Below, one piece after another: positions 8,781 to 18,424 of a DNA stretch of 64,000 nucleotides. How positions within the stretch are numbered: the first letter of the stretch is position 1; each line of letters starts with the position of its first letter. This DNA comes from Lysinibacillus sp. OF-1. Its GTDB lineage: Bacteria > Bacillota > Bacilli > Bacillales_A > Planococcaceae. The DNA is taken from assembly GCF_028356935.1 (NCBI RefSeq), contig NZ_CP102798.1, forward strand, positions 186,001 to 250,000, written 5' to 3'. Both the position numbers and the translations under genes were made by a program. The notes under the pieces were generated by a model. It was not told the origin of the DNA, did no database searches, and saw only the letters and a program-made list of their open reading frames with translations.

Positions 8781-10169
8781 TTATTGCGTATTCCTTTTTA
8801 AATAAATGTTAACGCTTGTACCTTTCCCTTCTTCAGAGCTGATACTTACGGTTCCTCCATGGGCCTCGATAATATCTCTAGCAATAGCTGTACCTAAACC
8901 AGTGCCAGTTGTTTTTTCCGTATTTGTACCTCGGTAATAGCGTTCAAAAATATGTTCCAGATCCTCTGCTGCGATGCCTCTACCATTATCGGAAATCGTA
9001 ATAGAATCTTCATCAACTGATACAAGTACGGAAACATCAGGAGTATTATGGAGGATGGCATTGTGTAAAAAGTTCATAATAGCTCTGCGCATAAAGTGCT
9101 CGTCAATTTGATGCAGACTGTCCTCGGTGGCTGTCTCAAACTCAAGATTAGCAAGCTCATATTGTGGTGTATTCAATGTATCGATTACAATTTCACGAAT
9201 AAATGGCACCATATTCACTTTTTTTAATGTGAGAGGAAGCCGTTGATGTCTTAAACGCATCGTTAAATTTAAATCATCTAATAGATCTTGCATATGCAAT
9301 GATTGTTTTTCTATAATTTTTGCGTACTCAGTTTGCTCACTAAGTGGCAATTTTTCATCATTCAATAGCTCTGCATAGCCACGAATAGAGGCAAGTGGTG
9401 TTTTCATATCGTGTGAAACATTACTAATCCATTCCTCACGCATAACTTCTAGTCTCTTTCTCTCTTGTTCATGGGCAGCTAGTTCTAGTGATACTTCATT
9501 TAGATTTTCAAAAACAGGCTTGTAAACTCCTCCAGGCGCTTTGTCGGACGAATGCTTATGATCTTTTAAATGGTGAATTCGTTCAATCATCGCATAAAGA
9601 GGCTTCGTTAATGTGCGCCCAAAAAGCCAGCCTACCAATGTTGCTACTAACAAGTCCGCAATAACGATGAACAAGCCGAATTTCCCGATAAACTGTAAGA
9701 TTGATGTGCCAGAAAAATGCATAACATATCTTGTAACACCACTACCTTGAATGCCAATTAAATAACTAAAATCATCCTTATTGCCAATATAAACCGTAGT
9801 ATTAGAATCAAATTCTTTATATTTATATACCTGAATTAAGTCGATGGGTGTATAGTGCGAGAGTGCTTTTTCTGGTACAAAATGGGCGTCAATAACTTGA
9901 CCATTTACATCAAGTAATTGAATCCAAGCATTTCGCAGATGCAAATGTTCAAGCCCATCTGCACTTATTGAGGGAACCCCATTTTTAATTTCGATATATT
10001 TTTGGAATTCGCGTACAAAGTTTTCTTCTTTAGTTGCAGAAGCACCATCAGAATCAGTAGCTAACCGATAAGTGAGCAGACCTACTAGAATGGCAGTATT
10101 GACGAAAATAACGATGATGACAATAGAAAGTACAGAAAGGAGGAAGCGCGCTGTTAATTTCCACTTCAT
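8781..10169 (-). CDS. Membrane sensor histidine kinase (HAMP-HisKA type)
   Basis: Kinase of 462 residues. Two membrane helices (about 8-32 and 165-188) enclose an extracellular sensor of roughly 130 residues. A HAMP linker follows, then HisKA with the phospho-accepting His in SNVSHDMKTPLASIRGYAE (about 253), and HATPase_c with NFLHNAILHN, DNGRGI and TGTGLGTAIARDI. The ATG overlaps the regulator stop by 4 bp, so the two are co-transcribed with the regulator first. It lies convergent to the ABC operon and could control it. BceS-type kinases, however, lack a large sensor domain and are shorter, so this kinase may sense its signal directly. Confidence 0.92.
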   Translation of the reverse strand: MKWKLTARFLLSVLSIVIIVIFVNTAILVGLLTYRLATDSDGASATKEENFVREFQKYIEIKNGVPSISADGLEHLHLRNAWIQLLDVNGQVIDAHFVPEKALSHYTPIDLIQVYKYKEFDSNTTVYIGNKDDFSYLIGIQGSGVTRYVMHFSGTSILQFIGKFGLFIVIADLLVATLVGWLFGRTLTKPLYAMIERIHHLKDHKHSSDKAPGGVYKPVFENLNEVSLELAAHEQERKRLEVMREEWISNVSHDMKTPLASIRGYAELLNDEKLPLSEQTEYAKIIEKQSLHMQDLLDDLNLTMRLRHQRLPLTLKKVNMVPFIREIVIDTLNTPQYELANLEFETATEDSLHQIDEHFMRRAIMNFLHNAILHNTPDVSVLVSVDEDSITISDNGRGIAAEDLEHIFERYYRGTNTEKTTGTGLGTAIARDIIEAHGGTVSISSEEGKGTSVNIYLKRNTQ

Positions 10170-10888
10170 CCTTGTGCCTCTTTTGGTACGACGAATTTAT
10201 AACCAAGCCCTTTAACAGTGGTGATATACAGAGGTTTTGAGGCATCCTGTTCGATTTTTTCACGCAAACGGCGGATATGCACCATGACGGTATTATCTGA
10301 ACCGAAAAAGTCCTCTCCCCAGACACGTTCGAACAGCGTTTCTTTACTTAAAATTCGATTAGGATTGTGCATAAAGCACGCCATTAAACCAATTTCCTTT
10401 GCCGTTAACTCCAATAAAACGCCATCTTTATGAACTTCAGTTTCATCGGTATTCAGCTGGAATGGTCCATGCTGTAGTGCTTTCTTGGTAAGGCTCGGAG
10501 CAGTATCTTGAGTTTGGTAGCCAGCTCTTCGTAATTGGGCCTTTACACGATAGGCAACCTCTTTAGGGCTAAAAGGCTTAGTAATGTAATCGTCTCCACC
10601 AATGGCTAGCCCTAAAATTTTATCAATTTCCTCGTTTTTAGCAGACATGAAAAGTACAGGCACATGTGAGACTTCACGGATACGTCTACATAAATCGTAG
10701 CCCTCACCATCTGGAAGCATGACATCTAGCAGTACAATATCTGGTTTTGTTAGTTGAAAGCTTGTCCAAGCATCATGAATGGAGCCAGCTGTATAAATTT
10801 GTTTGTAGCCCTCTTTTTGTAAGCTTACTTTTAACAGATTAGCTAAATCAGCCTCATCATCCACTACTAATATAGTTGGTTCTTGCAC
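10166..10888 (-). CDS. OmpR-family response regulator
   Basis: Cytoplasmic DNA-binding regulator of 240 residues. The receiver domain has acidic residues in VVDDEADL, the phospho-acceptor Asp in DIVLLDVMLPDGEG (about 56) and the conserved Lys in DYITKPFSPKE. A C-terminal winged-helix domain (about 140-235) includes LTAKEIGLMACFMHNPNRILSKE and VMVHIRRLREKI. The start is GTG. It is the first gene of the two-component operon. The 11-bp direct repeats before the ABC operon and the VanZ-RDD gene are plausible targets (inference). Confidence 0.93.
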   Translation of the reverse strand: MQEPTILVVDDEADLANLLKVSLQKEGYKQIYTAGSIHDAWTSFQLTKPDIVLLDVMLPDGEGYDLCRRIREVSHVPVLFMSAKNEEIDKILGLAIGGDDYITKPFSPKEVAYRVKAQLRRAGYQTQDTAPSLTKKALQHGPFQLNTDETEVHKDGVLLELTAKEIGLMACFMHNPNRILSKETLFERVWGEDFFGSDNTVMVHIRRLREKIEQDASKPLYITTVKGLGYKFVVPKEAQG

Positions 10889-11071
10889 TTATTCACACGA
10901 CCTTTCGATTTGGAAGAATCCTTTTCTGACAATCATTATAAATGAAATATACATGAAAGAGGAAATGAAGTATTGATTATATGAAAATTTGTATATAGTA
11001 GGGAAATGTATTATGAAACTTTTACAGTTTCTAAAGCGTAAAAGGAGTATGACGATTTAGGAGGAATGACG

Positions 11072-11686
11072 GTGTTCAAAAAAATAGCAGCAGATGCACT
11101 TGGACTTTCAGATATTGGAGTAGTTGTGCCACAAGTGGATTATGATAAAACAGATGCAGATGATTTTATCCTACATGAAATTGACGAAAAAATATATTTT
11201 TTAATTAAAACGAAGGCAGACGAGTACTGCTTTACGAATCGTGCCATTATTCATGTAGATGGCGAGAGTGCTATGAGTAAAAAGAGATTATTGCGACGCT
11301 ATGACTATTCTATGTATGCCATTACAGATGTTTTTCTAGAAACAGCAGGAACAATTGACCTTGATGTCGAAATTAAGTTTACAATTGGTAATTCTCCACT
11401 ATCCATCGACATCCATAAACGCTTTATTGATGATATTAAAGACCTCTATAAAGCACTGCATGCTATTAGCTATGAGCAAAAACACAATGCCTATAAGCTA
11501 GAGGTAGCAGAAAAAAGCTTAAACATTGCTTCTTCATCACTTGGACGGATGGGCAATGATAACATCTCTCCATCTACGTCATTCGAGGAAATCACACGCT
11601 TTGCGAGTACTTGGATGATCGACCATAAAGAAAAGTACAAAAAAGAAGACTTCTCACATATTTTTGATTTATACATGAACAATTGA
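11072..11686 (+). CDS. PH domain protein, YvbH-like
   Basis: Cytoplasmic protein of about 204 residues. A bacterial PH domain (about 1-120) contains IYFLIKTKADEYCFTNRAII and KKRLLRRYDYSMYAITDV. A helical C-terminal extension (YEQKHNAYKLEVAEKSLN) resembles the YvbH oligomerisation region. I chose the GTG at 11072 because AGGAGG ends 7 nt before it; the ATG at 11066 is only 1 nt from that site. The resulting N-terminus MFKKIAADALGLSDIG fits the family. Biochemical role unknown. A terminator follows. Confidence 0.85.
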   Translation: MFKKIAADALGLSDIGVVVPQVDYDKTDADDFILHEIDEKIYFLIKTKADEYCFTNRAIIHVDGESAMSKKRLLRRYDYSMYAITDVFLETAGTIDLDVEIKFTIGNSPLSIDIHKRFIDDIKDLYKALHAISYEQKHNAYKLEVAEKSLNIASSSLGRMGNDNISPSTSFEEITRFASTWMIDHKEKYKKEDFSHIFDLYMNN

Positions 11687-11694
11687 TAAAAATA

Positions 11695-11722
11695 GCTCTC
11701 TGCAAATGTGGAGAGCGTTTTT
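11695..11722 (+). terminator. Rho-independent terminator
   Basis: GCTCTC / GAGAGC hairpin, 10-nt loop, followed by CGTTTTT. Confidence 0.8.
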
Positions 11723-11769
11723 AACATATAACACTTACATAAAAATCAGAACCAGGAGCGTGACAAAAA

Positions 11770-13128
11770 ATGACAAACGAATTGCATGTGCTTGAAAAGG
11801 AAGGCTTAGAAAATGATGACTTTATACAGCAATCGCAAGCCGCTGAGACATTGTTCGTAAATGAGTTCATTGATGGAATTTTAGATCCCTCAAAGAAGAT
11901 GTTAGGGCCCGTTAAAGACGGTGGAACGATCATTGCCAATACAGCACCTGGATGCTGGGGACCAATGCTTACACCTACTATTCGTGGAGGACACGAAGTA
12001 ACGAAGCCTGTTTTTGTAGAAGGCGCTGAGGTGGGCGACGCCATCGCCATTAAAATTAAATCTATTCAGGTCACATCTCTGGCAACCTCGTCAGGTTACG
12101 ATGAGGCGATTATAGATCGATTCATTGGCGACCCGTTCGTTTCTGTCAAATGCCCAGGTTGTGGCAAGTTACATCCAAGCACAATTGTCAAAGGGATAGG
12201 TCCACAAGCGATTCGCTGTTCAACCTGTGATACAGAAACGGCACCATTTAAAATGATAAACGGCTATACAATGGCCCTTGATCAAAAAGGCCAAATGGGT
12301 GTCACTGTTGGAAGAGAGGGTGCTCGCCGTATCGCAGTTGATGCTAAAAATTACATGAGAACACCTGAAAATTCTGTACAAAATCCAGTTGTTGCATTAG
12401 CACCAAGCGACCTAGTAGGTGTAATGGCGAGAATGCGACCTTTTTTAGGACAGCTTGGCACAACCCCTTCAAAAGCAATGCCGGATTCTCATAATGCTGG
12501 TGATTTTGGTTCGTTCTTAATTGGAGCACCGCATGAATATGCCTTTACACAAGATGAATTGGATTTACATCGTACCGATGGTCATATGGATATAAGTAGA
12601 GTACGCGAAGGGGCAACGATTATTTGTCCTGTAAAGGTTCCAGGTGGCGGTGTCTATATTGGGGATATGCATGCTATGCAGGGAGATGGGGAGATTGCAG
12701 GGCATACAACAGATGTAGCTGGTATTGTACAGCTACAAGTTAGTGTCTTGAAAAAAGTAGCATTGGAAGGCCCAGTGTTATTACCAAACGAAGAAGATTT
12801 ACCTTATACAGCAAAGCCCTTTACGAAGGAAGAAAAGCGCCGTGCACGAGAGCTAGCAGAGGAGTTCGGTGTGAAACAGGTAGAGGAAGCATTCCCTGTA
12901 TCTATGATTGGTTCTGGAAAAACGCTAAATGAGGCTACGGATAATGCAGTCCAGAGAGCTGCAAAGTTATTTGAGATGAGTGAGCCAGAAGTATTAAATA
13001 GAGCGACGATAACAGGTTCCATTGAAATTGGACGTCATCCAGGAGTTGTCACAGCAACCTTCCAAGTACCTAAAACGATATTGAAAAAGGTACGAATTTA
13101 TAAGACAGTGAAAAAGCAATATGATTAA
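11770..13128 (+). CDS. Acetamidase/formamidase family protein
   Basis: Cytoplasmic amide hydrolase of the FmdA/AmdA family, 452 residues, likely releasing ammonia from a small amide. Visible family parts are NTAPGCWGPMLTPTIRGGHEVT (about 60), HNAGDFGSFLIGA, and VPGGGVYIGDMHAMQGDGEIAGH, which carries likely metal-binding Asp and His. A two-CxxC segment (KCPGCGKLHP and IRCSTCDTE, about 130-160) looks like a small zinc ribbon inserted in the fold. No signal peptide. It is preceded by the terminator of the PH-domain gene and followed by its own. The substrate is not determined. Confidence 0.92.
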   Translation: MTNELHVLEKEGLENDDFIQQSQAAETLFVNEFIDGILDPSKKMLGPVKDGGTIIANTAPGCWGPMLTPTIRGGHEVTKPVFVEGAEVGDAIAIKIKSIQVTSLATSSGYDEAIIDRFIGDPFVSVKCPGCGKLHPSTIVKGIGPQAIRCSTCDTETAPFKMINGYTMALDQKGQMGVTVGREGARRIAVDAKNYMRTPENSVQNPVVALAPSDLVGVMARMRPFLGQLGTTPSKAMPDSHNAGDFGSFLIGAPHEYAFTQDELDLHRTDGHMDISRVREGATIICPVKVPGGGVYIGDMHAMQGDGEIAGHTTDVAGIVQLQVSVLKKVALEGPVLLPNEEDLPYTAKPFTKEEKRRARELAEEFGVKQVEEAFPVSMIGSGKTLNEATDNAVQRAAKLFEMSEPEVLNRATITGSIEIGRHPGVVTATFQVPKTILKKVRIYKTVKKQYD

Positions 13129-13146
13129 TAGATGAATTCATTCTAA

Positions 13147-13173
13147 AGCAAACTGTTAAAGGTTTGCTTTTTT
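13147..13173 (+). terminator. Rho-independent terminator
   Basis: AGCAAAC / GTTTGCT stem with 8-nt loop, followed by six T residues. Confidence 0.88.
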
Positions 13174-13226
13174 GTATGGGTTATGGGGTGGCAAAGTAAG
13201 AATTTGTCTGAAATATGAAGTTTAGA

Positions 13227-13254
13227 TTGAATTCTAATGTTGTGTTGATATAAT
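13227..13254 (+). promoter_or_regulatory. Putative sigma-A promoter of the HPP gene
   Basis: TTGAAT at 13227-13232 and TATAAT at 13249-13254 with a 16-nt spacer, about 70 nt before the start codon. Confidence 0.6.
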
Positions 13255-13323
13255 AGGTAAAGTTTAAAAATGATTAGCCTAACCGAATTTAAATAGAACG
13301 TAGCATAGAAAAGTTGGTGTCGA

Positions 13324-13878
13324 ATGACAGAGTTTTTTGGTGTGGAAAATAAAATAGAGAAAAAGAATAGTATAAAACCTTTTATATTAAAAATGAGAGG
13401 AGGGGGACATGCCCCCTCTCGAACAAATTTTGCTGATGCCATCACGGGAGCAATAGGCGGCTTAATATGTATTTTTGTTTTGCTATGGCTAACAAATTTT
13501 ACAGAGGCACCTTGGCTAATGGCTTCACTTGGTGGTAGCTGTGTACTTGTATTTGTCGTCTGGAATGCACCGTTATCTCAGCCTCGAAATATTATTGGCG
13601 GCCATTTCATTTCCGCCTTTATTGGTTTGGCTATGTATGCACTATTAGGCTCGAGTATGCTGTCTATTAGTTTAGGCGTAGGGCTAACAATATTTTTTAT
13701 GGCCTTCCTGGGCATTATCCATCCGCCGGCAGGTGCCAATCCTATAATTATTATTTTAGGAGGCTATGGTTGGAGTTATTTAGTAACACCTGTGTTAATT
13801 GGAGCTGTCATTATTGTATTTTTCGGATTGTTGATAAATAATTTACGTGAAAAAAGAAAATATCCACTATTTTGGTGA
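13324..13878 (+). CDS. HPP family membrane protein
   Basis: Integral membrane protein of 184 residues with four hydrophobic helices after a polar N-terminus. The diagnostic HPP motif is in FLGIIHPPAGANPIIIILGG (about 135), and LMASLGGSCVLVF and PLSQPRNIIGGHF also fit the family. HPP proteins are proposed nitrite or small-anion transporters in plastids and cyanobacteria; a role here is not known. The ribosome site is weak (GTTGGTG); an internal ATG at 13393 has none better, so I kept the first. Monocistronic with a terminator. Confidence 0.85.
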   Translation: MTEFFGVENKIEKKNSIKPFILKMRGGGHAPSRTNFADAITGAIGGLICIFVLLWLTNFTEAPWLMASLGGSCVLVFVVWNAPLSQPRNIIGGHFISAFIGLAMYALLGSSMLSISLGVGLTIFFMAFLGIIHPPAGANPIIIILGGYGWSYLVTPVLIGAVIIVFFGLLINNLREKRKYPLFW

Positions 13879-13887
13879 TGGAGATTT

Positions 13888-13928
13888 CCATCTATGAAGT
13901 GTATTCACTTGATAGGTGGTTCTTTTTT
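13888..13928 (+). terminator. Rho-independent terminator
   Basis: CCATCTATGAAGTG / CACTTGATAGGTGG hairpin with few mismatches, then a T-rich tail. Confidence 0.85.
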
Positions 13929-14077
13929 GTTTGAGAACATTTTAGCTAGGCATATCACTAATTTTTTAGCATATTTTACTTAAGATTTGTTATATTGAAG
14001 AAAGAGTGTTAAAAACATGTATTTGAATGATAGGGGAAGATCTTTGTTGGTCGAATTTGATGGGAGGCTCCAATTTT

Positions 14078-15553
14078 ATGCTGTTGGACTGTGATGAGCA
14101 ATTATTCATGGCTTATAAACAAAAAAGTGAAAAGGGTGCTGAAAATTTACTAGCAACATGGCTGGAGGCAGAGTCAAATCTGCAGGAAGATCCAAAAATA
14201 CTTGGTACTTCGCTTTCACCAAAGCTATTTTTAGTAAATGAAGAAACGGCTAAGAATATTGCCTTTTCCACAGCTCGTAAATATTGGGGTCGTGTATCAA
14301 CAGAAATGCAAATGTATTTTGACAAATATGGCTTAGATGCAAAATTTGTGAATGAACGGCTCAATGCTTTTTTTTATACACAAAAAGGAAAAGAAACTTT
14401 TTTTGAGCAACTCTTTGCGCAACACACAATAGACTTAGAACGACTAATTTGGCTAGTTTTTGGGAAACGAATGCAAATAGTAATGCCAGTTAATGAACTA
14501 CAAACAATTATTTTATATAAATTTCAAGATGAATATTTAGTGCATATGATGTATAAAGAGCATGCATCTTTTTGGCATTGGCTTTTTACAAAAAAGGTTT
14601 ATTCACTACTTATCCACAGACCCTTAGAGCAATTCACATTTCTTTATGAAATAATGGGACATTTTGAGCAATCTATGAAAGAAAATTGTGAACATGTGGA
14701 TAACTTTGTGAATAACTATAAAACGATACTGGATAAGTGTATAACTCATGTGGATAAACACAATGCTAGCTGTTTGGCAAAAAAACAGTTACGTCTTTAT
14801 CAAATTGTTGTACACTACCGATTGGCTGAGGGAGATAATAACTGTGTGAAGACACTTATTACGTCCTTTGAGGCGGATTGGCGCTATTCAATGTATGCAT
14901 TAACGGAGAAGGAAAAAGTGTTAATAGCCTATCTACTATTTCATATAGCACATCAGGAGAAGGATAATGAATTAGTTATTCAATATGGGGAATATTTATT
15001 AGAGGATGAGCGACTTAATAATTATGCAATCGAGATAATGCTTGAATATAAAGAGTTACTACCAAATCGTAAGCCGACTCCTCCTGCAATTATTAAAAAC
15101 TATGAACTAAATTTTTTAGAGAATTTGTATGCTATATTGCTGGATCATTACGTAAGAATGGGACGTTATCAAGAGGGGTTAGTCCTTTTAAAAGAGCATG
15201 TACTAGCATCCAATAAAAAAATACATGCAGCATTAGTGGAGGGGAGTTGTAGCAATGAACAATTGATTGCAATTGAGGCATATGTTCAGCAGGATATTGC
15301 ATTACACGTTAATAATTCATTACAGCATATTGGGTTATCTGTGGAAGAATGGCGTCAACATTATCGCCAATCAGAGGCTCCTTATTATTTTGTAGCTCAA
15401 AGTGCCTCTCTCCATCTATTAAATATTTTAAAGATTTTATTTGTAACAGAGCACTATGAGCTTTTTGAGAAATTAATGGAAATCTACAAAAAGTATTTAT
15501 TGATTGACGATCATTTTGAAAAGCTACGAGTATTTATAAGTGCATATGTATAA
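14078..15553 (+). CDS. Unrecognised cytoplasmic protein
   Basis: A soluble, mainly alpha-helical protein of 491 residues with no signal peptide, membrane helix or motif I recognise. It is rich in Leu, His, Tyr and Glu, with helices such as LLIHRPLEQFTFLYEIMGHF and EKLMEIYKKYLLIDD. The middle and C-terminal parts have the feel of helical-repeat (TPR-like) proteins, but I cannot assign a family. I chose the ATG at 14078, preceded by GGGAGG at 10 nt, over the in-frame ATG at 14027. It is monocistronic and ends before a bidirectional hairpin. Confidence 0.75.
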   Translation: MLLDCDEQLFMAYKQKSEKGAENLLATWLEAESNLQEDPKILGTSLSPKLFLVNEETAKNIAFSTARKYWGRVSTEMQMYFDKYGLDAKFVNERLNAFFYTQKGKETFFEQLFAQHTIDLERLIWLVFGKRMQIVMPVNELQTIILYKFQDEYLVHMMYKEHASFWHWLFTKKVYSLLIHRPLEQFTFLYEIMGHFEQSMKENCEHVDNFVNNYKTILDKCITHVDKHNASCLAKKQLRLYQIVVHYRLAEGDNNCVKTLITSFEADWRYSMYALTEKEKVLIAYLLFHIAHQEKDNELVIQYGEYLLEDERLNNYAIEIMLEYKELLPNRKPTPPAIIKNYELNFLENLYAILLDHYVRMGRYQEGLVLLKEHVLASNKKIHAALVEGSCSNEQLIAIEAYVQQDIALHVNNSLQHIGLSVEEWRQHYRQSEAPYYFVAQSASLHLLNILKILFVTEHYELFEKLMEIYKKYLLIDDHFEKLRVFISAYV

Positions 15554-15557
15554 AAGT

Positions 15558-15604
15558 AGGGCTGTCCAAAAAGTTGATCTTCGGCAACTTTCTGGTACAG
15601 CCCT
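15558..15604. terminator. Bidirectional hairpin between convergent genes
   Basis: AGGGCTGT / ACAGCCCT outer stem and AAGTTG / CAACTT inner stem between the unknown gene and the M20 gene. The flanking T tracts are weak, so activity is probable rather than certain. Confidence 0.65.
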
Positions 15605-15635
15605 GTTCCATATGCAAATAATGTTAGAATGAGTT

Positions 15636-16841
15636 TTAGAAGTTTTCTTTCTGTGCCTTCGCTGTCTCAAAAGAAGCTTTTATTTCACTTAAAAGATCAC
15701 TATCTTTTAATAAGCGATAGCCAGCTGAAGCAAGTGCTTTTGCTCCTTTTATTAAAGCTGCATCACCTTCAGGGGATTTAGCAGCTTCTCTAAATTCATT
15801 TGTATGCCCAATTAGATCGTCTGGGCCAATTTTTATATATGGATGTGCTGTTGGAACCTCGTAGCTAATATTCCCAGCATCTGTTGAACCTTTGCCTTGT
15901 CCTCGAATTGTCCAAACCTTTTCTCCTAAAGCCTCTAACTCCTCTTGTAAAATATTATCTAGTACAGGATTTAGCACAAAATCCTTTACTTCATTTTGGA
16001 ATCGTTCAATTTTTACCGTTGCCCCGGTTGCTAGTGCAGCACCTTCAGCAATTGCACGTACCTTTACTGATACCTCCTCTGTTTTTTTCCATGAATCCGC
16101 ACGAATGAAGAATCTTGCTGCTGCATATTCAGGAATAATGTTTGGTGCATCCCCACCATGTGTAATAATTCCATGAATTCGAACATCTGTAGGAAGCTGC
16201 TGGCGTAGAGCATTAATCCCAACAAAAAGCTGGATCACTGCATCTAATGCATTAATTCCTTCCTCAGGAGCCCCTGATGCATGTGCGGCTTTCCCGTAAA
16301 AATGAAAATCAAGTGGATCAACGGCAAGTGTTTCGCTTGTTAGAGATGTTTTTCCTGCTGGATGAATCATTAAAGCGACATCTACTTCCTTTAAATAGCC
16401 ATGTGCTACAAAGCTTCCCTTTGCACTGCCGTTTGGACCACCCTCTTCAGCAGGTGTTCCTAAGACGACGACACTTCCACCGGTTTCATCTAATGTTTTA
16501 GAAAGAGCAATTCCGGCTGCGACACTCGTTGTTCCGATAATATTATGACCACAGGCATGCCCTAAACCTGGAAGAGCGTCATATTCAGCAAGAAAGGCAA
16601 TTGTTGAACCAGGTTTTCCACTGTCTTTCACTGCATAAAAGGAGGTTTCATGTCCAGCAACGGCTGTGTCTACTTTAAATCCTGCATTCGTCAAGATTTC
16701 TACATGCTTTTGACTTGCGAAAAACTCCTGATTCCCTATTTCTGGATTGGCATGGATTGCCTGGCTAGTTTCAATATACAATGCTTGATTTGTTTCAATG
16801 GATTCCTGGATTAGTTCAATTCCCGATAAAGTTTTGCTCAT
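15636..16841 (-). CDS. M20 family amidohydrolase (AbgB/PM20D2-like)
   Basis: Cytoplasmic metallo-amidohydrolase of 401 residues that cleaves an N-acyl or peptide bond. Metal and catalytic parts are visible: EYDALPGLGHACGHN (about 85-100), GTPAEEGGPNGSAKG with the catalytic Glu pair, the dimerisation domain around GKAAHASGAPEEG, and a C-terminal GHTNEF. The gene is 12 nt behind metQ in a SAM-riboswitch operon. The natural prediction is release of methionine, or another sulfur amino acid, from an N-acylated or peptide form imported by MetNIQ. That link is inferred from context. Confidence 0.9.
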   Translation of the reverse strand: MSKTLSGIELIQESIETNQALYIETSQAIHANPEIGNQEFFASQKHVEILTNAGFKVDTAVAGHETSFYAVKDSGKPGSTIAFLAEYDALPGLGHACGHNIIGTTSVAAGIALSKTLDETGGSVVVLGTPAEEGGPNGSAKGSFVAHGYLKEVDVALMIHPAGKTSLTSETLAVDPLDFHFYGKAAHASGAPEEGINALDAVIQLFVGINALRQQLPTDVRIHGIITHGGDAPNIIPEYAAARFFIRADSWKKTEEVSVKVRAIAEGAALATGATVKIERFQNEVKDFVLNPVLDNILQEELEALGEKVWTIRGQGKGSTDAGNISYEVPTAHPYIKIGPDDLIGHTNEFREAAKSPEGDAALIKGAKALASAGYRLLKDSDLLSEIKASFETAKAQKENF

Positions 16842-16853
16842 ATTTATCTCCCC

Positions 16854-17714
16854 CTATAGTCCTTTGCTTTGTTTTATTAACTCATCTTTTGATAAATCAA
16901 CAACAATAGATCCTCCATTTGTTTCTGCCTCGACTGCCTTCATTACGTCTTCCTCATGATACAGCTCGACAATTCTCTGATATGTTTTATTATCTTGATC
17001 ATCTGCTCGTGCAGCAAAAATGTTCACATAAGGTAAGGCGTTTGGATCGTTGGCATCTTCAAGATAAATGGGGTCCTTTACGGGATCAAACCCAGCTTGT
17101 CCAGCAACTCCATTATTAATAACGGATGCAACTACATCTGGTAATACACGTGGTGTTTGTTGAGCTACAATCGGTAAAATGTCTAAATCTTTCGGGTTGT
17201 CGACGATTTTACTTGGGTCACCGAAGAGACCAAAATCATCTGCCAATTTAATTAAGCCAGCTGATTCTAATAATCTTAATGCACGAGCCTGGTTGGAAGG
17301 GTCATCAGGGATAGCAATTTTGTCACCTTTTTTAATTTCGTTAACATCCTTCACTTTCTCTGAATATATTCCCATTGGAGCAATAACAGTAGCACCAATT
17401 GGAACTAAATCGACATTATTTTCTTTAGTAAATTGTGTTAGAAACGCGATATGCTGAAAGGAATTAATATCAATTTCTTTATTTGCTAATGCCTGATTCG
17501 GCAATGTATAGTCAGAGAACTCAACAAGCTCAATTTCAATCCCTTCCTTTTTAGCTTTCTCTTTTAAAATCGGCCATACTTCACCATCTGTTCCAGTTAC
17601 ACCAATCTTTACCTTTTCTTCTTTTTTAGCATTATCTGTAGCTGAATCAGACCCACAGGCAGCCAATGCTAATACGGCTGTTAAAACTAATAAAATACTA
17701 AACCACTTTTTCAT
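16854..17714 (-). CDS. metQ: Methionine ABC transporter substrate-binding lipoprotein
   Basis: Extracellular lipoprotein of 286 residues that captures D/L-methionine or derivatives for MetNI. It has a lipoprotein signal (LTAVLALAAC, Cys at about 20) and the NlpA fold: KIGVTGTDGEVWPILKEKAK, EFSDYTLPNQALANKEID, and NSFQHIAFL. AGAGGAG lies 7 nt before the ATG. It is third in the metN-metI-metQ-M20 operon. Confidence 0.95.
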   Translation of the reverse strand: MKKWFSILLVLTAVLALAACGSDSATDNAKKEEKVKIGVTGTDGEVWPILKEKAKKEGIEIELVEFSDYTLPNQALANKEIDINSFQHIAFLTQFTKENNVDLVPIGATVIAPMGIYSEKVKDVNEIKKGDKIAIPDDPSNQARALRLLESAGLIKLADDFGLFGDPSKIVDNPKDLDILPIVAQQTPRVLPDVVASVINNGVAGQAGFDPVKDPIYLEDANDPNALPYVNIFAARADDQDNKTYQRIVELYHEEDVMKAVEAETNGGSIVVDLSKDELIKQSKGL

Positions 17715-17761
17715 TATTAATCTCCTCTTTCGTTGTTTTATTCAAATGAAAAATGTCCTTC

Positions 17762-18424
17762 TTACCGTCGCATAATTTTTCTTGATAGCTTATTCCCAAT
17801 CCACTGCGCAATTTGTACAAGAATAATAAGAATAATAACGGTCACAAGCATGACACTTCCATCAAAGCGTTGATAACCATATGTCATAGCAATATGACCT
17901 AAACCGCCTCCGCCAACTGTACCAGCCATTGCAGAGAAATCTATTAAACCGACTGTCACAAACGTTAAGCCTAAAATTAACGGTCCAAGTGCCTCTGGAA
18001 TTAATACAGTAAAAATAATTTGTAGAGGACTTGCTCCCATTGCCTTTGCGGCTTCAATTACCCCAGGGTCAATGCTAACTAAGTTATTCTCTACTACTCT
18101 CGCAATACCAAATGATGAGGCAATCGTCATCGGAAAGATTGCTGCCCACGTACCAATCGTTGTTCCAACAACCATTCTTGTTAATGGGCTAATGGCCACT
18201 AGAAAAATAATAAATGGAACTGGGCGAATAATATTAATTAAAAAATTTAACAATTGAAACACGAATTTGTTCTCTAAAATATTTCCTTTTCGTGTCACAT
18301 ATAGTAGTAAACCTATTGTTATACCAAGAATAGAACCGAAGATAAGGGTTATAATAACCATTAAAATCGTTTCACCCGTAGATTCAAAAATACGGGGCCA
18401 AAAAGTCGTCCAATCAACCTTCAT
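17762..18424 (-). CDS. metI: Methionine ABC transporter permease
   Basis: Inner-membrane permease of 220 residues with about five helices. The EAA-type coupling loop is EAAKAMGASPLQIIFTVLIPEALGP (about 125-150), and FINIIRPVPFIIFL is typical of MetI. The start lies within the end of metN (11-bp overlap), indicating translational coupling. It works with MetN and MetQ. Confidence 0.95.
   Translation of the reverse strand: MKVDWTTFWPRIFESTGETILMVIITLIFGSILGITIGLLLYVTRKGNILENKFVFQLLNFLINIIRPVPFIIFLVAISPLTRMVVGTTIGTWAAIFPMTIASSFGIARVVENNLVSIDPGVIEAAKAMGASPLQIIFTVLIPEALGPLILGLTFVTVGLIDFSAMAGTVGGGGLGHIAMTYGYQRFDGSVMLVTVIILIILVQIAQWIGNKLSRKIMRR

Noticed and set aside
8781..10888. Calling the two-component system a BceRS pair
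   Set aside because: BceS-type kinases are short with almost no extracellular part; this kinase has a sensor of about 130 residues and a HAMP domain. Partnership with the ABC operon remains possible, but the BceRS name is not supported.
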